The notes under the pieces were generated by a model. That model was not told where the DNA came from. It made no database searches and worked only from the letters and a program-made list of their open reading frames with translations. This document shows positions 35,741-43,681 of a DNA stretch of 64,000 nucleotides, piece after piece (the first letter of the stretch is position 1; every line of letters starts with the position of its first letter). The stretch covers positions 248,001 to 312,000 of the forward strand of contig NZ_JAGHQU010000002.1 of assembly GCF_017744135.1 (NCBI RefSeq). The letters run 5' to 3'. The DNA comes from Endozoicomonas sp. G2_2. Its GTDB lineage: Bacteria > Pseudomonadota > Gammaproteobacteria > Nevskiales > Salinisphaeraceae. The translations under genes and the position numbers were made by a program.

Positions 35741-36088
35741 ATGGCTACAGCGGCGATGGTCTTTACTGCCGTGTTCGGTGTCGCGGTACAGAACGGCGTG
35801 GTGATGGTGTCCTATATCAACCAGCTGCGACAGCAGGGCACGTCTATGGCCGACGCGGTGCGTATCGGCGCCGAGCATCGCCTGCGCCCGGTCCTGATGA
35901 CCGCGCTGACCGCGGTCCTCGGGCTGATTCCGCTGCTGCTTGCCGACGGCATCGGCTCCAACGTGCAGCGGCCGCTCGCGGCGGTGGTGATCGGCGGGCT
36001 CATGACTTCGACGCTGCTCACACTCATCGTGCTGCCCAGCGTCTATCGCTGGTTCGCCGAACCGGACGCGCCGGCGCACCGAGCCTGA
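35741..36088 (+). pseudogene. czcA: 3' remnant of native czcA
   Basis: The last ~110 codons of an HME-type RND pump remain, with GC-rich codon use like the flanking chromosome. Residues FGVAVQNGVVMVSYINQLRQ and EHRLRPVLMTALTAVLGLIP match the C-terminus of the island CzcA at 29100-29400. Similarity starts at about 35750-35765. A usable ATG at 35741 has no ribosome binding site. The piece is the counterpart of the czcC fragment at 22053, so the two once belonged to one operon. A GC-rich hairpin at 36095-36120 follows. Confidence 0.9.
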
Positions 36089-36094
36089 GCGATA

Positions 36095-36120
36095 TGCCCG
36101 GCGCCGCGTTGCGCCGGGCA
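36095..36120 (+). terminator. GC-rich hairpin after the native czcA remnant
   Basis: TGCCCGGCGC (36095-36104) and GCGCCGGGCA (36111-36120) are perfect complements around a six-base loop. No T-run follows, so termination would be weak or factor-aided. It probably marks the end of the old native czc operon. Confidence 0.5.
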
Positions 36121-36209
36121 TACACGACTGTCGTAAGATCGAAAGACCGGGCACTCGCGCGCTGCCGCGATGTCTACTCCCGAAACCGATCTCAACCGAC
36201 GGCCCCGCC

Positions 36210-37061
36210 ATGACTGCCATTTTTCGCGCTACCGTACTCGCGCTCGGCGTGACGAGCATGGTCTATTCCATCAATGCGTCCGCGGCGCCGGCCTATAGCA
36301 CCGATGTGGCGCGCGCCATGCAGGCGGGCGACTACGGCGAGGCGCGATCACTGCTTCGCGAGCGTGCCGAAGACGGCGATCCCGAAGCACAGCTCAACCT
36401 CGGCGTGCTGCTGGCCGCCGGACGCGGGGCGGCGCCGAACCTGCAGGAGGCGGCGCGCTGGTATCGCGAAGCCGCGGAACAGGGCAACGCCGCAGCCCAG
36501 AACAATCTCGGCCAGGCCTATCTGCAAGGCCAGGGCGTCGGCATGCAGCCCGACACCGCTGCACGCTGGTTTCGCGCGGCCGCACAACAGGGCGATGCCG
36601 GCGCGCAATACAACCTTGGCACCCTGTATGCCCAGGGCCGCGGCGTGACCCGCGACATGGCCCAGGCGGTCGACTGGTGGCGCAAGGCGGCCGAACAGGG
36701 CGTGATCGCGGCCCAGTACAACATGGGCGCCGCCAGCGCCGATGGTGTGGGCACGAAACAAAGCGACGCCGCGGCGGTTTACTGGTTTGCCAGTGCGGCC
36801 CAGGCGGGCAATACACGTGCCCGACAGGCCCTGGACGATCTTCTGCCCGGACTGCCGACCAAACAGGTGGCGGCGAGCAACGCGCGGGTGCGGGGTGAGG
36901 GCAACACCAGCGCCGAGGTCATCACGACGGTGGATGCGCCGCAACGTCTTCCGGTACTCGGACACACGCGCGACGGCTGGACGATGATCTATCTCGCCGA
37001 CCGGGGACGACTGGGCTGGATCGCCGACAGCCTGCTCAGCGAGCAGGCCAGCGCGCGCTAG
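36210..37061 (+). CDS. Secreted Sel1-repeat protein with C-terminal SH3-like domain
   Basis: The 283-residue protein has a signal peptide (about 1-26), about four Sel1 repeats (for example AARWYREAAEQGNAAAQNNLGQAYLQG) and a C-terminal bacterial SH3-like domain (from about residue 215) with RGEGNTSAEVITTVDAPQRLPVLG and GRLGWI. Bacterial SH3 domains often bind cell-wall peptides. It lies directly after the native czcA remnant, with GC-rich codon use like the chromosome. The function is unknown; a periplasmic scaffold is a fair guess. Confidence 0.86.
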   Translation: MTAIFRATVLALGVTSMVYSINASAAPAYSTDVARAMQAGDYGEARSLLRERAEDGDPEAQLNLGVLLAAGRGAAPNLQEAARWYREAAEQGNAAAQNNLGQAYLQGQGVGMQPDTAARWFRAAAQQGDAGAQYNLGTLYAQGRGVTRDMAQAVDWWRKAAEQGVIAAQYNMGAASADGVGTKQSDAAAVYWFASAAQAGNTRARQALDDLLPGLPTKQVAASNARVRGEGNTSAEVITTVDAPQRLPVLGHTRDGWTMIYLADRGRLGWIADSLLSEQASAR

Positions 37062-37070
37062 ACGCCGGCT

Positions 37071-37499
37071 CTAGCGCTGCGGGCGTGCCTCGAACCGCGC
37101 CAGCGGGTCGCCCTGGCGGTCGAACAGCGTGAGCATGTCGTCGTCGACCCGTGCGGTGGTCGTGCGCTCCAGGGCGTGCATGAGCGCTTCTTCCTGTGCC
37201 ATGGCGTTGGCACAGTAGCGGCGTGTGCTGGCAAGCGAATCGAAGCGCAGATTCTCGCCGCCACCACTGTAGGCGCCGTTGAGCCGGTTGCAGCCGGCAA
37301 ACCCCTCGACCCGCTGGCTGTCGCCGTGCATCAGCAGGTAGGCATCGCGACGCATGGCGTCACGATCGACCGCCTGCTGGCCGACCTCGACCAGCTGCCA
37401 TTCGGTGTCGGCCAGGCGGACGAAGTCGGGCGTACCCGCGCAGGCGCCGAGCACCAGCGTGACGAACACCGCAGAGCAGAAAAGACGGATAGCGTGCAT
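37071..37499 (-). CDS. META-domain (HslJ-like) lipoprotein
   Basis: The 142-residue protein has a lipoprotein signal with lipobox LGAC near residue 18 and one META domain, shown by LADTEWQLVEVG and VEGFAGCNRLNGAY. The family includes HslJ, a heat-induced outer-membrane protein linked to novobiocin tolerance. I start it at the ATG at 37499 just before the signal peptide; other starts up to 42 bases upstream are possible. The gene faces the Sel1 gene end to end. Confidence 0.8.
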   Translation of the reverse strand: MHAIRLFCSAVFVTLVLGACAGTPDFVRLADTEWQLVEVGQQAVDRDAMRRDAYLLMHGDSQRVEGFAGCNRLNGAYSGGGENLRFDSLASTRRYCANAMAQEEALMHALERTTTARVDDDMLTLFDRQGDPLARFEARPQR

Positions 37500-37649
37500 G
37501 AGGCCTCGCATTGGGCGTAGTTGAAACCGGTCCGCCCCCAAGCGTAGCGGTCACGCGGGCTCGATTGCACGCAATCGGCCGTCGCAACGCGTCCGGGCGT
37601 ACCCGCATGGCGTAGAATCGCGCGGCATTTCGCAGCGCCGTTTTCCGTC

Positions 37650-39005
37650 TTGATCGATTCCGCTTCAACCCATGCCAGTACCGGCGCCCTGCGCCGCCAG
37701 CTGTTCGCCCAGACCTGGCCGATGGCGATCGGCGTCATGTCGCTGCTCGGGTTTCAGCTCGTCGACTCGGCGTTCGTGGCGCGCCTGGGTACGGTAGCGC
37801 TCGCGGCGCAGTCGTTCACGTTTCCGATCACGTTTCTCATGATCGGCGTGCAGGTGGGTCTGGGCATCGCCATCGCCGCGCTCATTTCGCGGGCGATCGG
37901 TGCCGGTGAAGAGCAGCGCGCGCGCCGGTTGGGCAGCCTCGTGCTTTTCGGCGGTGCCGCGGCCATCGGCGTGCTCGCGATCCTGCTGTGGCTGTTCCAT
38001 GTGCCGCTGTTTCGCCAGCTGGGCGCCGAGGGCGAGGCACTCGAGCTGATCGGCGAGTACTGGCCGGTCCAGCTGCTCGCGAACTGGTTTGCCGCGCTGC
38101 TGTATTTCGGCTACACGCTGTTTCGCGCGCACAACAACACGCGGCTACCGGGTTTGCTGATGGTCGTGACCAGCGCGCTCAATCTGGTCTTCGATCCGCT
38201 GCTCATCTTCGGCGTCGGCGGTTGGACGGGGCTCGGGCTGCCGGGCGCGGCGTGGGCGACCACGCTGGCCTTCACGATCGGCTTGATGCTGGTGGGCTGG
38301 CGGTTGTCGCAGCGAAACTGGCTCAGCCTGACGGGCCTACCCGGCGAGGCGCGCCGGTCGACCGGCGCGTTTGCGGTGATTGCCGGGCCCGCCATGCTCA
38401 GCCAGCTCATGCCGGCGCTGTCTGCCATGACCGCCACGGCGCTGATCGCGTCGCTGGGCGAACAGGCGGTGGCCGCCTGGGGCCTGGCCAGTCGGCTCGA
38501 GACCGTGTCGCTCATGCTGGTGCTTGGGCTGACCATGTCCTTGCCGCCCTGGCTGGGTCATTGCTACGGGGCGGGCAACTGGCCGCGTATTCGCGCGCTC
38601 ATGTCGATTGCCTTTCAGGCGGTCATCGTCTGGCAGCTGCTGCTCGGTGTCGTGATGGCGCTGGCGGCGCCGTGGGTCGCGCAGGCGCTTGCCAGCGACG
38701 AGGCCGTTCGCTCCGGTCTGACCTGGCTGATGCGCGCCATGCTGCCCAGCTACGCGTTTCTGGGCCTGTGCATGCTCGTGGTTTCCGCATCGAACGCGCT
38801 GGGCTGGCCGTTGCGCGCGATGATGATCTCCTTCGCACGGTTGTTTGTGTGTTATCTGCCGTGTATCGCGCTCGGCGTACTCGCAGGCGAGATGGCCTGG
38901 GTGGGTCTTGGCGCCGCACTGGGCAATGCACTGGCCGGTACGATGGCCTGGCTGGCATTTCGCCGCAGCATGGCCGGGGTACCGGTTCGGGCGGTCGCGC
39001 GCTAG
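37650..39005 (+). CDS. MATE family multidrug exporter
   Basis: The 451-residue membrane protein has about 12 transmembrane helices in two related halves, as in MATE exporters. Typical segments are SLLGFQLVDSAFVARLGTVA, TFPITFLMIGVQVGLGIAIAALISRAIGAGE and LVVTSALNLVFDPLLIFGVGG. It probably exports cationic compounds in exchange for Na+ or H+. The apparent start is TTG at 37650; no ATG gives a full first helix. The upstream 150 bases separate it from a divergent gene. Confidence 0.9.
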   Translation: MIDSASTHASTGALRRQLFAQTWPMAIGVMSLLGFQLVDSAFVARLGTVALAAQSFTFPITFLMIGVQVGLGIAIAALISRAIGAGEEQRARRLGSLVLFGGAAAIGVLAILLWLFHVPLFRQLGAEGEALELIGEYWPVQLLANWFAALLYFGYTLFRAHNNTRLPGLLMVVTSALNLVFDPLLIFGVGGWTGLGLPGAAWATTLAFTIGLMLVGWRLSQRNWLSLTGLPGEARRSTGAFAVIAGPAMLSQLMPALSAMTATALIASLGEQAVAAWGLASRLETVSLMLVLGLTMSLPPWLGHCYGAGNWPRIRALMSIAFQAVIVWQLLLGVVMALAAPWVAQALASDEAVRSGLTWLMRAMLPSYAFLGLCMLVVSASNALGWPLRAMMISFARLFVCYLPCIALGVLAGEMAWVGLGAALGNALAGTMAWLAFRRSMAGVPVRAVAR

Positions 39006-39223
39006 CTGCTGGAAATCTTGCGTGCGCCATAGAAGGCACCGATAGGGGCATAGGTCGGCATTATCGTCGACGGCGTTAATCGACCCAATGCATCTCGCAA
39101 GTGGTTGATTCATAGACATGCGTAAAATTGTTGCAGCGCAGCGATTGAAAAGCGCACGCGAGGTCCAATCTCTCTTTCCAAGCATTTTTTCGTTTTTTCA
39201 TTTGCCTTGAAAGGGAGACTTTC

Positions 39224-39511
39224 ATGTCCACGCATCATCTGAACCGCAAGAATGCGTTCGTCGTCGCGGTGCTTGCCTTCGCCGGGTTTGCCGGCCCGGC
39301 CGTCGCTGCCGACAACGTCCAGAGCCATCAGGACAACGTCACGCCGTTGTCGGCCTCGCAGTCCGCCATGCTTCGCCATGGCGCCCGGGCCGACGCGAAC
39401 GTCGCCGCGGCCGATCCGGCCCACGAAAACGTACCGGCGACCCGCAGCCAGATCGAAGTTCTGGATCTGGGCCATGTGCGCCACGCGCGCATGACGCTGG
39501 CCAGCCAGTAA
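39224..39511 (+). CDS. Small secreted protein of unknown function
   Basis: The 95-residue protein has a signal peptide ending at AVAAD (about residue 29) and a mature part without cysteines. AAAGGGAG precedes the ATG. It shares the motif PATRSQIEVL with PATKTQTEEL in the small secreted protein encoded at 39713, and both have the same PAVAAD cleavage region. The two may be members of a lineage-specific family. A clear terminator follows. Confidence 0.7.
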   Translation: MSTHHLNRKNAFVVAVLAFAGFAGPAVAADNVQSHQDNVTPLSASQSAMLRHGARADANVAAADPAHENVPATRSQIEVLDLGHVRHARMTLASQ

Positions 39512-39549
39512 AAGACGGCGGCCCATGCATGCGCAGGGCCGACGACCCG

Positions 39550-39578
39550 AAAGGCTCGGCTTGCGCCGGGCCTTTTTT
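39550..39578 (+). terminator. Intrinsic terminator after first small secreted protein gene
   Basis: AAGGCTCGG (39551-39559) pairs with CCGGGCCTT (39566-39574) with one wobble, and a run of six T residues follows (39573-39578). Confidence 0.88.
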
Positions 39579-39712
39579 ATGCGCGACGTCCGACGAGGCC
39601 GGCGCCATGACCGCGCCGCGGATACTCATGGGTTGCCGGCTTCGGTCGATTGCGCGACATTGAAATCTCATACGAAGCGATCGTGCAGATCGCCATACAA
39701 GAGAGGAGACAT

Positions 39713-40018
39713 ATGTGTAACCGATTCAACCTGTGGCTGGGTGCCGGTTTCGGCGTGGCCCTGCTGGGCTGTGCGTTCGCGTTGCCGGCGGTGGCCGCGG
39801 ATCACGACGAAAAAGCCGCCGACACCACCATGCCCACGACCGAACACCAGGCAGAGCAGATGCGCAATGTCCCGAACGGCGCCGAAGGCACGTCGACCGG
39901 TGAACAGGTGCCGCAGTCCGACGGCATGCCGGCGACCAAGACGCAGACCGAGGAACTCAGGGAAAGCGACAAGATGTCTCGGGACAAGGACATGAAGGCT
40001 TCGGATTCCGACTCCTGA
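39713..40018 (+). CDS. Small secreted hydrophilic protein of unknown function
   Basis: The 101-residue protein starts at 39713 after GAGGAGA and has a signal peptide ending at AVAAD. The mature part is very hydrophilic, rich in Glu, Asp, Lys, Thr and Ser, and probably disordered, ending SDSDS. It contains PATKTQTEEL, related to PATRSQIEVL in the neighbour at 39224. No catalytic or metal-binding motif is seen. It has its own terminator and hence is likely a single-gene transcript. Confidence 0.72.
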   Translation: MCNRFNLWLGAGFGVALLGCAFALPAVAADHDEKAADTTMPTTEHQAEQMRNVPNGAEGTSTGEQVPQSDGMPATKTQTEELRESDKMSRDKDMKASDSDS

Positions 40019-40051
40019 CACCGTCCTGACGCGCCACTGCGATATCCACGC

Positions 40052-40080
40052 AATGCCCGGCTTTGGCCGGGCATTTTCTT
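40052..40080 (+). terminator. Intrinsic terminator after second small secreted protein gene
   Basis: AATGCCCGGC (40052-40061) and GCCGGGCATT (40066-40075) form a 10-bp stem with a four-base loop followed by TTCTT. Confidence 0.82.
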
Positions 40081-40120
40081 GGCCGGTGCATCGCGGCGCG
40101 CACCGCAGCCAGTAGGCTGT

Positions 40121-40858
40121 ATGCCGATGAACGTAAATCACGCCCGGAACCGGACTACCGACGAAACCATGCCCCATACGCTGCCGCGGCGCCATGCCAG
40201 CCGTTTGCGCCACTACTGGCGCACGCGGGGCTGGGCGTGCCACGACAATATCGATCTGGACCTCTTGCGCTGGGGGCTGATCGACGAACTGGCCAACGCC
40301 GACGTGGCCAGCCGTTTTCTGGTCACCGCCCGCGGGCGCGACGCGTTGGGCGATGCCGTGGTGCGCAATCGACATGCCCGCAGCCGCCATGCGCAGGTTA
40401 CCGACGGTGTGGCGCGCCACCTGAGCGGTGAAGGACGGCTCGTATTCACCGAGCTGGTGGTTCATACCGAAGACGACACCTCGCTCGCGCCGCGCTGGGC
40501 GCTGTGCAAGCCGGACGTGTTCTCGCTCTCGCGCAGCCTGCGGCCGGACCATCTCGCGCCCCAGGTGCACGAAATCAAGGTCGGCCGCGCTGATCTGCTT
40601 GGCGAACTGCGTTCCGGAAAAACGCGTCGTTATCGTGAGCTGGCCGCAGAAATCTACTTCGTTCTGGTTGAAGGCATTGCGAAAGTCGAGGAGATCCCGG
40701 CGGAGTACGGTGTGGTGACCTGGCGTGACCCGGCCGGCTACACGCTCGAACGTTGCGCGCCCCGACACGACTACCGTCTCGAAACACGCCACTGGATGGC
40801 CATGGCCCGTGCACGGCCATTTCAGGCCGAGGACGACTCGCTTCAGATGTCGTTCTGA
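40121..40858 (+). CDS. Uncharacterised protein with PD-(D/E)xK nuclease-like motif
   Basis: The 245-residue protein is soluble and basic in its first third. The central region has ALCKPDVFSLSR followed by VHEIKVGRADLLGELRSGKTRRY, which fits the PD...ExK pattern of restriction-endonuclease-fold nucleases; MmcB-like repair nucleases have a similar EIK segment followed by DLL. No specific family was recognised beyond that. The start is uncertain: ATGs at 40121, 40127 and 40169 are possible and none has a strong ribosome binding site. The following gene is a DedA-type membrane protein with no obvious link. Confidence 0.72.
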   Translation: MPMNVNHARNRTTDETMPHTLPRRHASRLRHYWRTRGWACHDNIDLDLLRWGLIDELANADVASRFLVTARGRDALGDAVVRNRHARSRHAQVTDGVARHLSGEGRLVFTELVVHTEDDTSLAPRWALCKPDVFSLSRSLRPDHLAPQVHEIKVGRADLLGELRSGKTRRYRELAAEIYFVLVEGIAKVEEIPAEYGVVTWRDPAGYTLERCAPRHDYRLETRHWMAMARARPFQAEDDSLQMSF

Positions 40859-40925
40859 TCGACACTGGGCTTATGCGGATAGCGAAATCGACGGCCGGTA
40901 CGCCGTACCGACAGGGCGGCGTTGC

Positions 40926-41507
40926 GTGAGTCGCGCGGCCGACTGGACCCAACGGCTGCTGGATTCGCGGTACGGGCTGGCATGGCTGGGCGTACTGTCC
41001 GCGTTGGAGACCACGATCCTGCCGATTCCCATCGAGTTGATCATGGTGCCGTACATGCTGGCGCGCCCGCGCCGGCTATGGCTGATCGCGGCCGTCACGC
41101 TGCTTGGCTGCATGGTCGGTTCGTTGCTGGGCTATGCGGTCGGGTTCTTTCTGTTCGATTCGGTCGGCCAGCCGCTGCTCGCGTGGCTCGACGCCGGTGA
41201 GGCCTACGACAGCTTCGAACAGAAATTTTCCGACAACGGGTTTCTCGCGATTCTCGCGATCGGCGTTACGCCGGTGCCGTTCCAGGTCGCATTGCTGGCG
41301 GCCGGTATCGCCGGCTACACGTTGCCGTTGTTCCTCGCCGCGGTCGGCATGGCGCGCGGGCTGCGCTATTTCGGTCTTGCGCTGCTGGTATGGCTGGTCG
41401 GCGAACGGGCCCTGGCGTTATGGCGCCGTCATGCCCTGGCTACGGGCCTGGGTGTGCTCCTGTTCATCGGCGCGGTGTTCGCCGCGATGCGGTGGATGGG
41501 CGCATGA
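40926..41507 (+). CDS. YqaA/DedA-like inner-membrane protein
   Basis: The 193-residue protein has about four to five hydrophobic helices and belongs to the SNARE-associated/DedA-related YqaA group. Segments AWLGVLSALETTILPIPIELIMVPYM and FLAILAIGVTPVPFQVALLAAGIAG resemble the two conserved re-entrant parts of these proteins. DedA family members act in lipid carrier flipping or membrane homeostasis. I start it at the GTG at 40926, which follows AGGGCGG; the frame remains open upstream without membrane-like sequence. Confidence 0.83.
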   Translation: MSRAADWTQRLLDSRYGLAWLGVLSALETTILPIPIELIMVPYMLARPRRLWLIAAVTLLGCMVGSLLGYAVGFFLFDSVGQPLLAWLDAGEAYDSFEQKFSDNGFLAILAIGVTPVPFQVALLAAGIAGYTLPLFLAAVGMARGLRYFGLALLVWLVGERALALWRRHALATGLGVLLFIGAVFAAMRWMGA

Positions 41508-41546
41508 CCCGGCCCGTCGAGGCGACGGGCCGAGCGCCGATGCCGG

Positions 41547-42113
41547 TTATTGTTCGCCGGTAATCTGCATGCGCACCGTGGTAAGCCCCGCGCGATAGAC
41601 GTTGGTGATCACGCCCCGGGCGTCTTCGTCGGACGTACCTTCAGCCGCATCGAATTGGCCCCGCCACGTGAGGCGCGACGTGTCCTCGCCCTCGGCGGAA
41701 ACGCTGATGGTCGACGCGTAGTGTGCAACCGGCAGCACGCCGTCCACGATGCGGTAGCTGTACTGCATGCCGTCGTCGTCCCAGTCGGTGAGCTTTTCGT
41801 TGATCGCGCCGCCGTCGTCCGCGAGCATGAGGTGACGCACGGCACCGGGCGTGTTGTTCTCGCCTTCGCTGATCTCGCTCGATGCCACTGCCGGATGCCA
41901 GTTCTCCAGCCCGTCGAAATCGCGCACCACCGCCCAGACGTCGGCCGCCGGGGCGGCGATCGTCTTGCTCTCGGTCACGGTGATCGTGCCGGCTGCCATC
42001 TTGTCGCTGCCGTCTTCGTGGTGGGCCGCGAAGGCGGGTGCTGCGAGCAGGGTAGCTAGCACGACGCCTGCGGCGAGGCCATACGTCGATGTTGGCCGGA
42101 TATGATTGTTCAT
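41547..42113 (-). CDS. Secreted SRPBCC-family (polyketide cyclase-like) protein
   Basis: The 188-residue protein starts after GAGGAG and has a signal peptide (about 1-30). The mature part is a START/SRPBCC helix-grip domain with TITVTESKTIAAPAADVWAVVRDFDGLENWHPAV, the usual opening, and a C-terminal helix. SRPBCC proteins bind small hydrophobic ligands; a secreted version is uncommon. No catalytic residues can be assigned. It is convergent with the upstream membrane protein gene and divergent from lemA. Confidence 0.8.
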   Translation of the reverse strand: MNNHIRPTSTYGLAAGVVLATLLAAPAFAAHHEDGSDKMAAGTITVTESKTIAAPAADVWAVVRDFDGLENWHPAVASSEISEGENNTPGAVRHLMLADDGGAINEKLTDWDDDGMQYSYRIVDGVLPVAHYASTISVSAEGEDTSRLTWRGQFDAAEGTSDEDARGVITNVYRAGLTTVRMQITGEQ

Positions 42114-42285
42114 GGCATCTCCTCGTTCTTGTTGGTTTTCGCCGTGCGCAATCGCACCGCTCACCACCAACTTATAGCGTGTCGGGCGCCAGGCCAAGCA
42201 CGGTCAACGGGTCGCGGGTGCTGAGCGACCCCGCTTTGACGTAAAGTGAGCGCAATCTCGAGTGTGTTCTACGGAGTCTCCATCC

Positions 42286-42900
42286 ATGGCCGCGATGCCT
42301 GTTCGAATCGACAAACGCCTGCCGGGCCTGTTGCTGGTGCTTATCCTGCTGGTCTCGCTGACCGGCTGCGGCATCAACAACATTCCGACTTACGACGAGC
42401 AGGTGAAGGCCGCCTGGGCACAGGTGGAAAATCAGTACCAGCGGCGTGCCGACCTGGTGCCGAACCTGGTGGAAACAGTGAAGGGTTTCGCCCAGCAGGA
42501 GCGCGAAACGCTCACGGCCGTCACCGAGGCGCGCTCCAAGGCCACGTCGATCCAGGTCGACGAGAGCATCCTCGACAACCCGGAGAAGCTCCAGCAGTTC
42601 CAGCAGGCCCAGGGCGAGCTGTCGAGCGCGCTGAGCCGTCTGATGGCGGTTTCCGAACGCTATCCCGATTTGAAATCGAACCAGAACTTCCTCGCGCTGC
42701 AATCCCAGCTCGAAGGCACGGAGAATCGCATCGCGGTCGCCCGGCGCGATTTCATACAGGCCGTCCAGCGTTACAACACGGAGCTGCGCACCTTTCCGGG
42801 CCGTATCTGGCACTCGCTGATGTATAGCGACATGGAGCCGCACGCCAACTTCGAAGCGACGGCCGAAAACGCAGAACAGGCACCCCAGGTCCAGTTCTGA
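42286..42900 (+). CDS. lemA: LemA family lipoprotein
   Basis: The 204-residue protein has a lipobox LTGC near residue 28 and the LemA coiled-coil domain, with QVENQYQRRADLVPNLVETVKGFAQQE and a YNTELRTFPGRIW segment near the end. LemA proteins are membrane-anchored helical bundles of uncertain function. ACGGAG precedes the ATG at 42286. It overlaps the next TPM-domain gene by ATGA, giving the common lemA-ygcG pair. Confidence 0.92.
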   Translation: MAAMPVRIDKRLPGLLLVLILLVSLTGCGINNIPTYDEQVKAAWAQVENQYQRRADLVPNLVETVKGFAQQERETLTAVTEARSKATSIQVDESILDNPEKLQQFQQAQGELSSALSRLMAVSERYPDLKSNQNFLALQSQLEGTENRIAVARRDFIQAVQRYNTELRTFPGRIWHSLMYSDMEPHANFEATAENAEQAPQVQF

Positions 42901-43670
42901 TGCCGGCGGTTCGCGCGCACGTCGCCCGGAGCGGGCTGGCGCTCCTTCTGTTGCTGATGGCGACGGCAGCCTGGGCCGCGCCGTCGTTCCCGGAGCTCAG
43001 CGGGCGGGTGGTCGACGAGGCCGGCATGATCGACGCCTCCGACCGGCAGCGACTCACCGACATGCTGGCCGCGCATGAACAGGACAGCGGCGAGCAGGTC
43101 GTGGTCGTGACGCTGCCCGAGCTCGGTGGCGAGACCATTGAGGAATACGGCTACCAGCTCGGTCGGCACTGGGGCATCGGTGAAGCCGATGAAGACACCG
43201 GTGCGCTGCTGATCATCGCCAAGGCCGAGCGCAAGATTCGTATCGAAGTGGGCTACGGGCTGGAAGGTCGACTCACGGACGCGCAATCGTCGGTGATCAT
43301 CGATCGGATCATCACGCCCGCATTTCGCCAGGGCGCGTTCAGTCAGGGGATCGTCGAAGGCACGGCCGCGATGGTGCAGGTGCTCGGCGGCGATCCGCTG
43401 GCCGAGCCGCAACAGCGAACACGAGGCGACGGCGGCGAGCCTTCGATTCTGCGCAGCCTTGGCTTCTTCGTGCTCATGGTTGTCATCATCGGCCTGTTCG
43501 GCAGCGGTGGCGGCGGCGGTCGTGGCGGGCGCCGGCGGCGCGGCCTCTGGGGCGTGCCGATCATGATGGGCGGCGGCTTCGGCGGTGGCAGCAGTGGCGG
43601 TTTCGGCGGCGGCGGATTTTCCGGCGGCGGTGGCGGTTTCGGTGGCGGTGGCGCCTCCGGCGGCTGGTGA
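42900..43670 (+). CDS. TPM domain (YgcG-like) membrane protein with Gly-rich tail
   Basis: The 256-residue protein has a signal peptide (about 1-26), a TPM domain (about 32-160) with GRVVDEAGMIDASDRQRL and IRIEVGYGLEGRLTDAQ, one membrane helix near residues 187-201 and a C-terminal tail made largely of Gly with Phe and Ser. Low-complexity Gly tails are typical of this family. TPM domains occur in the PSII repair protein TLP18.3 and may have phosphatase activity; the bacterial role is not settled. It is translationally coupled to lemA and to the next TPM gene. Confidence 0.9.
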   Translation: MPAVRAHVARSGLALLLLLMATAAWAAPSFPELSGRVVDEAGMIDASDRQRLTDMLAAHEQDSGEQVVVVTLPELGGETIEEYGYQLGRHWGIGEADEDTGALLIIAKAERKIRIEVGYGLEGRLTDAQSSVIIDRIITPAFRQGAFSQGIVEGTAAMVQVLGGDPLAEPQQRTRGDGGEPSILRSLGFFVLMVVIIGLFGSGGGGGRGGRRRRGLWGVPIMMGGGFGGGSSGGFGGGGFSGGGGGFGGGGASGGW

Positions 43671-43681
43671 AAGAGACGACA

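Larger units (their letters stand above)
22215..35750. mobile_element. About 13.5-kb foreign metal-resistance island replacing the middle of the native czc operon
   Basis: The left edge cuts native czcC at about codon 54 and the right edge abuts the last ~110 codons of a czcA gene. The DNA between is clearly more AT-rich, with codon use (for example ATT, AAA, TTA and GTT) unlike the GC-ending codons of neighbours. It holds a methyltransferase, czcI-czcC-czcB-czcA, eptA, nhaA, a PII-like gene, a CDF exporter and a Sel1-repeat gene, and ends with an IS3-type transposase remnant. No integrase or terminal repeats were recognised, so the mechanism is unknown. Edges are accurate to perhaps 10 bases on the left and 20 on the right. 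Confidence 0.8.

Noticed and set aside
43500-43670. Glycine-codon repeat at the end of the YgcG-like gene as a DNA repeat element
   Set aside because: It is coding low complexity typical of the family tail, not an independent repeat.
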